Shown: positions 4,444 through 6,022 of the stretch, one piece after another
Numbering within the stretch: position 1 is the stretch's first letter
How the letters are laid out: each line of letters begins with the position of its first letter
Assembly: GCA_023429545.1 (NCBI GenBank)
Contig: JAEYUU010000215.1
Span: 1 to 6,022 of the forward strand
Direction: 5' to 3'
DNA from: Verrucomicrobiota bacterium
GTDB lineage: Bacteria; Verrucomicrobiota; Verrucomicrobiia; Verrucomicrobiales; Verrucomicrobiaceae
DNA: 6,022 nucleotides
Position numbers and translations under genes: made by a program
The notes under the pieces: generated by a model
Seen by the model: the letters and a program-made list of their open reading frames with translations, nothing else
Told to the model about the DNA's origin: nothing
The model's database searches: none

Positions 4444-5847
4444 TCAGCCCCGCAACCCTGCCGCTGCCAGCACGGTCTCGGGATTCACCACCTTGCCCTC
4501 CAGCTCTTCGCGGGTACCACCCTTGAGCTCATCCCGGAATTTCTTCACGAAGCTCTGGGTGGGCCAGGAACAGGCTTCGCCGAAGGCGCAGATGGTCTTG
4601 CCTTCGATGTTGTTGGCCACGCGCTCGAGTTCATCCACGTCCGAGGGGCTGGCGGTGCCGGCCACGATGCGGTCGCTGATCTTCTTCATCCACAGGGAGC
4701 CCTCGCGGCAGGGGGTGCACTGGCCGCAGGATTCGTGGGCGTAGAAGGCATTCAGGTTGTTGATGACCCAGGACATGGAGCGGGAGTCATCCATGATGAT
4801 GACACCGCCGGAGCCGGCCATGGAGCCGCAGGCGGCCATGGTGTCAAAGTCCATGGGGATGTCCATGATGCCGAGTTCGCGGCCGTCCTTGAGCTTGAAC
4901 TTCTCATCGGCGCGCAGCACCTTGGCGGAGGAGCCGCCGGGGATGATGGCCTTGAGCGTGCGTCCGGGCTTGAGGCCGCCGCAGAGGTCATTGATGACCT
5001 CGCCCATGGTGACCTTGCCCACTTCCACCTCGAAGTAGCCGGGCTTCTGCACGTCGCCGCTCACGCAGAGGATGCGGGTGCCGGTGTTGTTCGGCGTGCC
5101 GAGCTTCGCATACGCCTCGCCGCCCATCTCGATGATGTGCTTCACGTGGCAGAGGGACTCCACGTTGTTCACAATCGTGGGGCACATGTAAAGCCCGAGA
5201 GCCGCGGGGAAATAGGGCGGCTTGATGCGCGGGTAGGGGCGCTTGCCTTCGAGGGACTCGATGAGGCCGGTCTCTTCGCCGCAGATGTACGCGCCCGCGC
5301 CGCGGTGCACGTAGATTTCGAGGTCGTAGCCCTTGCCGAGAATGTTCTTGCCGAGGAAACCCTTGGCGCGTGCTTCATCAAGCGCCTTCTCCAGGATGAT
5401 GGCGGCCTCGGGAAACTCTTCGCGGATGTAGATGTACGCGAGGCTGGCCTTCACCGCGTAGCAGGAGATCACCATGCCCTCCACGAGCTGGTGGGGGTCC
5501 TGGTGCATGATGTAGCGGTCCTTGAAGGTGCCGGGCTCGGATTCATCCGCGTTGCAGATGAGGTAGACGGGCTTGGTATTCGTGGGCGGGATGAAGCCCC
5601 ACTTCACGCCGGTGGGGAAACCGGCGCCGCCACGGCCGCGCAGGCCGGCCTTCTTCACGTCATCGATGATGGCCTGGCGCTCCATTCCCATGGCCTTCTT
5701 GAGCTGCTCGTACCCGCCATGCTTCAGGTAGCACTCGATGGACGGATCATAGCCCTCGCGGTCCACATTCTTGAAGATGAGGCGGTGCTCACGGGCGTGG
5801 GGCTGCTTGCCCTGCTTGTATTGGATCGTGGTCGCGGCGGAGGCCAT
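4444..5847 (-). CDS. nuoF: NADH-quinone oxidoreductase subunit F (NADH/FMN-binding, complex I)
   Basis: NuoF is the soluble complex I subunit that takes hydride from NADH onto FMN and passes electrons to the N3 [4Fe-4S] cluster, on the cytoplasmic arm. Seen in the 467-residue protein: GRGGAGFPTG at 71-80 (nucleotide/FMN site), NADESEPGTFKDR at 99-111, GAGAYICGEETGLIESLEG at 183-201, and the cluster ligands CGQCTPC (Cys374, 377, 380) with the fourth Cys420 in KTICAFGEAC. It looks complete and functional, with an extra Cys at 426 in the unusual AFGEACSWP. The ATG at 5847 is preferred; the same frame opens 12 codons earlier with TTG at 5883, a Pro/Ala/Ser-rich stretch unlike the family start. 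Neither has a clear Shine-Dalgarno. No nuoG follows, since 346 non-coding bases and a convergent gene lie downstream, and at least 140 bases without a clear gene precede it, so it may be transcribed alone under the palindrome at 5891-5908. Confidence 0.96.
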   Translation of the reverse strand: MASAATTIQYKQGKQPHAREHRLIFKNVDREGYDPSIECYLKHGGYEQLKKAMGMERQAIIDDVKKAGLRGRGGAGFPTGVKWGFIPPTNTKPVYLICNADESEPGTFKDRYIMHQDPHQLVEGMVISCYAVKASLAYIYIREEFPEAAIILEKALDEARAKGFLGKNILGKGYDLEIYVHRGAGAYICGEETGLIESLEGKRPYPRIKPPYFPAALGLYMCPTIVNNVESLCHVKHIIEMGGEAYAKLGTPNNTGTRILCVSGDVQKPGYFEVEVGKVTMGEVINDLCGGLKPGRTLKAIIPGGSSAKVLRADEKFKLKDGRELGIMDIPMDFDTMAACGSMAGSGGVIIMDDSRSMSWVINNLNAFYAHESCGQCTPCREGSLWMKKISDRIVAGTASPSDVDELERVANNIEGKTICAFGEACSWPTQSFVKKFRDELKGGTREELEGKVVNPETVLAAAGLRG

Positions 5848-5890
5848 GGAGCCGGAAGATGCTACCGGGGTGGCGGGGGGCAAGGGCGAT

Positions 5891-5908
5891 TTGTGAAAAA
5901 TTTCACAA
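5891..5908. promoter_or_regulatory. CRP/FNR-superfamily-type operator upstream of nuoF
   Basis: TTGTGAAAAATTTCACAA is a perfect 8-bp inverted repeat around AA and matches the TGTGA-N6-TCACA form recognised by CRP-type dimers, including the six-base spacing. Its centre is about 52 bases upstream of the preferred nuoF ATG. I could not place a confident -10/-35, so activation or repression cannot be decided. The match is seen; the regulator is inferred. Confidence 0.55.
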
Positions 5909-5992
5909 GCGCGAAAGAGAGGGATAAGGGACAGGGTCCATGGGAGACCGATGCGCAGGGGTGTAGGGGCATCAGGTAGGCAGCAGGCCTGA

Positions 5993-6012
5993 CGGGGGCA
6001 GGAATGCCCCCG
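5993..6012. other. GC-rich hairpin at the window edge
   Basis: CGGGGGCA (5993-6000) pairs perfectly with TGCCCCCG (6005-6012) around GGAA, a GNRA-type tetraloop on the plus strand. It could end a transcript entering from beyond the window, or be a dispersed REP-like unit. No T-run is present, and the flanking gene is out of view. Confidence 0.5.
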
Positions 6013-6022
6013 ATCCTTGGGC

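Noticed and set aside
5848..5883. Longer nuoF N-terminus from the upstream TTG
   Set aside because: It is a Pro/Ala/Ser-rich 12-residue stretch without a ribosome site; the ATG at 5847 gives a more ordinary start. It is not fully excluded.
4408..5979. A 523-codon open frame on the plus strand opposite nuoF
   Set aside because: Its His/Val/Ala/Gly/Asp-rich translation is the antisense of a GC-rich gene. The minus strand has unmistakable NuoF motifs and cluster cysteines.

Overview
The window is GC-rich bacterial DNA holding four intact protein genes and one frameshifted gene, plus an unusual load of repeats and inverted repeats. NuoF, the DAGK/YegS-type lipid kinase and the HNH protein all have a general bacterial look. 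The NuoF wording, the near-absence of Shine-Dalgarno sequences and the heptanucleotide repeats made me think of Verrucomicrobiota. That placement is an impression from memory, not something the window proves.

Layout. (1) 5-967, plus strand: a diacylglycerol/sphingosine kinase-family protein. (2) 968-1287: a convergent gap filled by a long imperfect palindrome and a heptanucleotide tract. (3) 1288-2072, minus strand: a classical short-chain dehydrogenase/reductase broken by a one-base frameshift. (4) 2073-2539: a second diverged copy of the same palindrome-plus-heptad repeat, followed by a coding-like stretch in frame with, but beyond, the stop of the next gene. (5) 2540-3226, minus strand: an unrecognised acidic protein. 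(6) 3227-3299: a short divergent promoter region with two inverted repeats. (7) 3300-4097, plus strand: an HNH endonuclease-type protein. (8) 4098-4443: a gap without a convincing gene but with three separate inverted repeats, one a near-perfect AT/AC-alternating hairpin. (9) 4444-5847, minus strand: NuoF, the NADH-binding subunit of respiratory complex I. (10) 5848-6022: the nuoF upstream region, with a perfect TGTGA-N6-TCACA palindrome and a GC hairpin at the window edge.

The genes do not form one pathway. The two larger metabolic genes (lipid kinase, nuoF) look like chromosomal housekeeping genes, though nuoF has no nuoG after it. The middle (SDR remnant, unknown protein, HNH protein, repeats) looks like a more fluid accessory stretch. 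The most unusual signal is the pair of about 240-bp composite repeats in the same orientation on either side of the broken dehydrogenase. Each consists of a palindrome of about 150 bp, a spacer of about 60 bp and a tract of 7-bp units.
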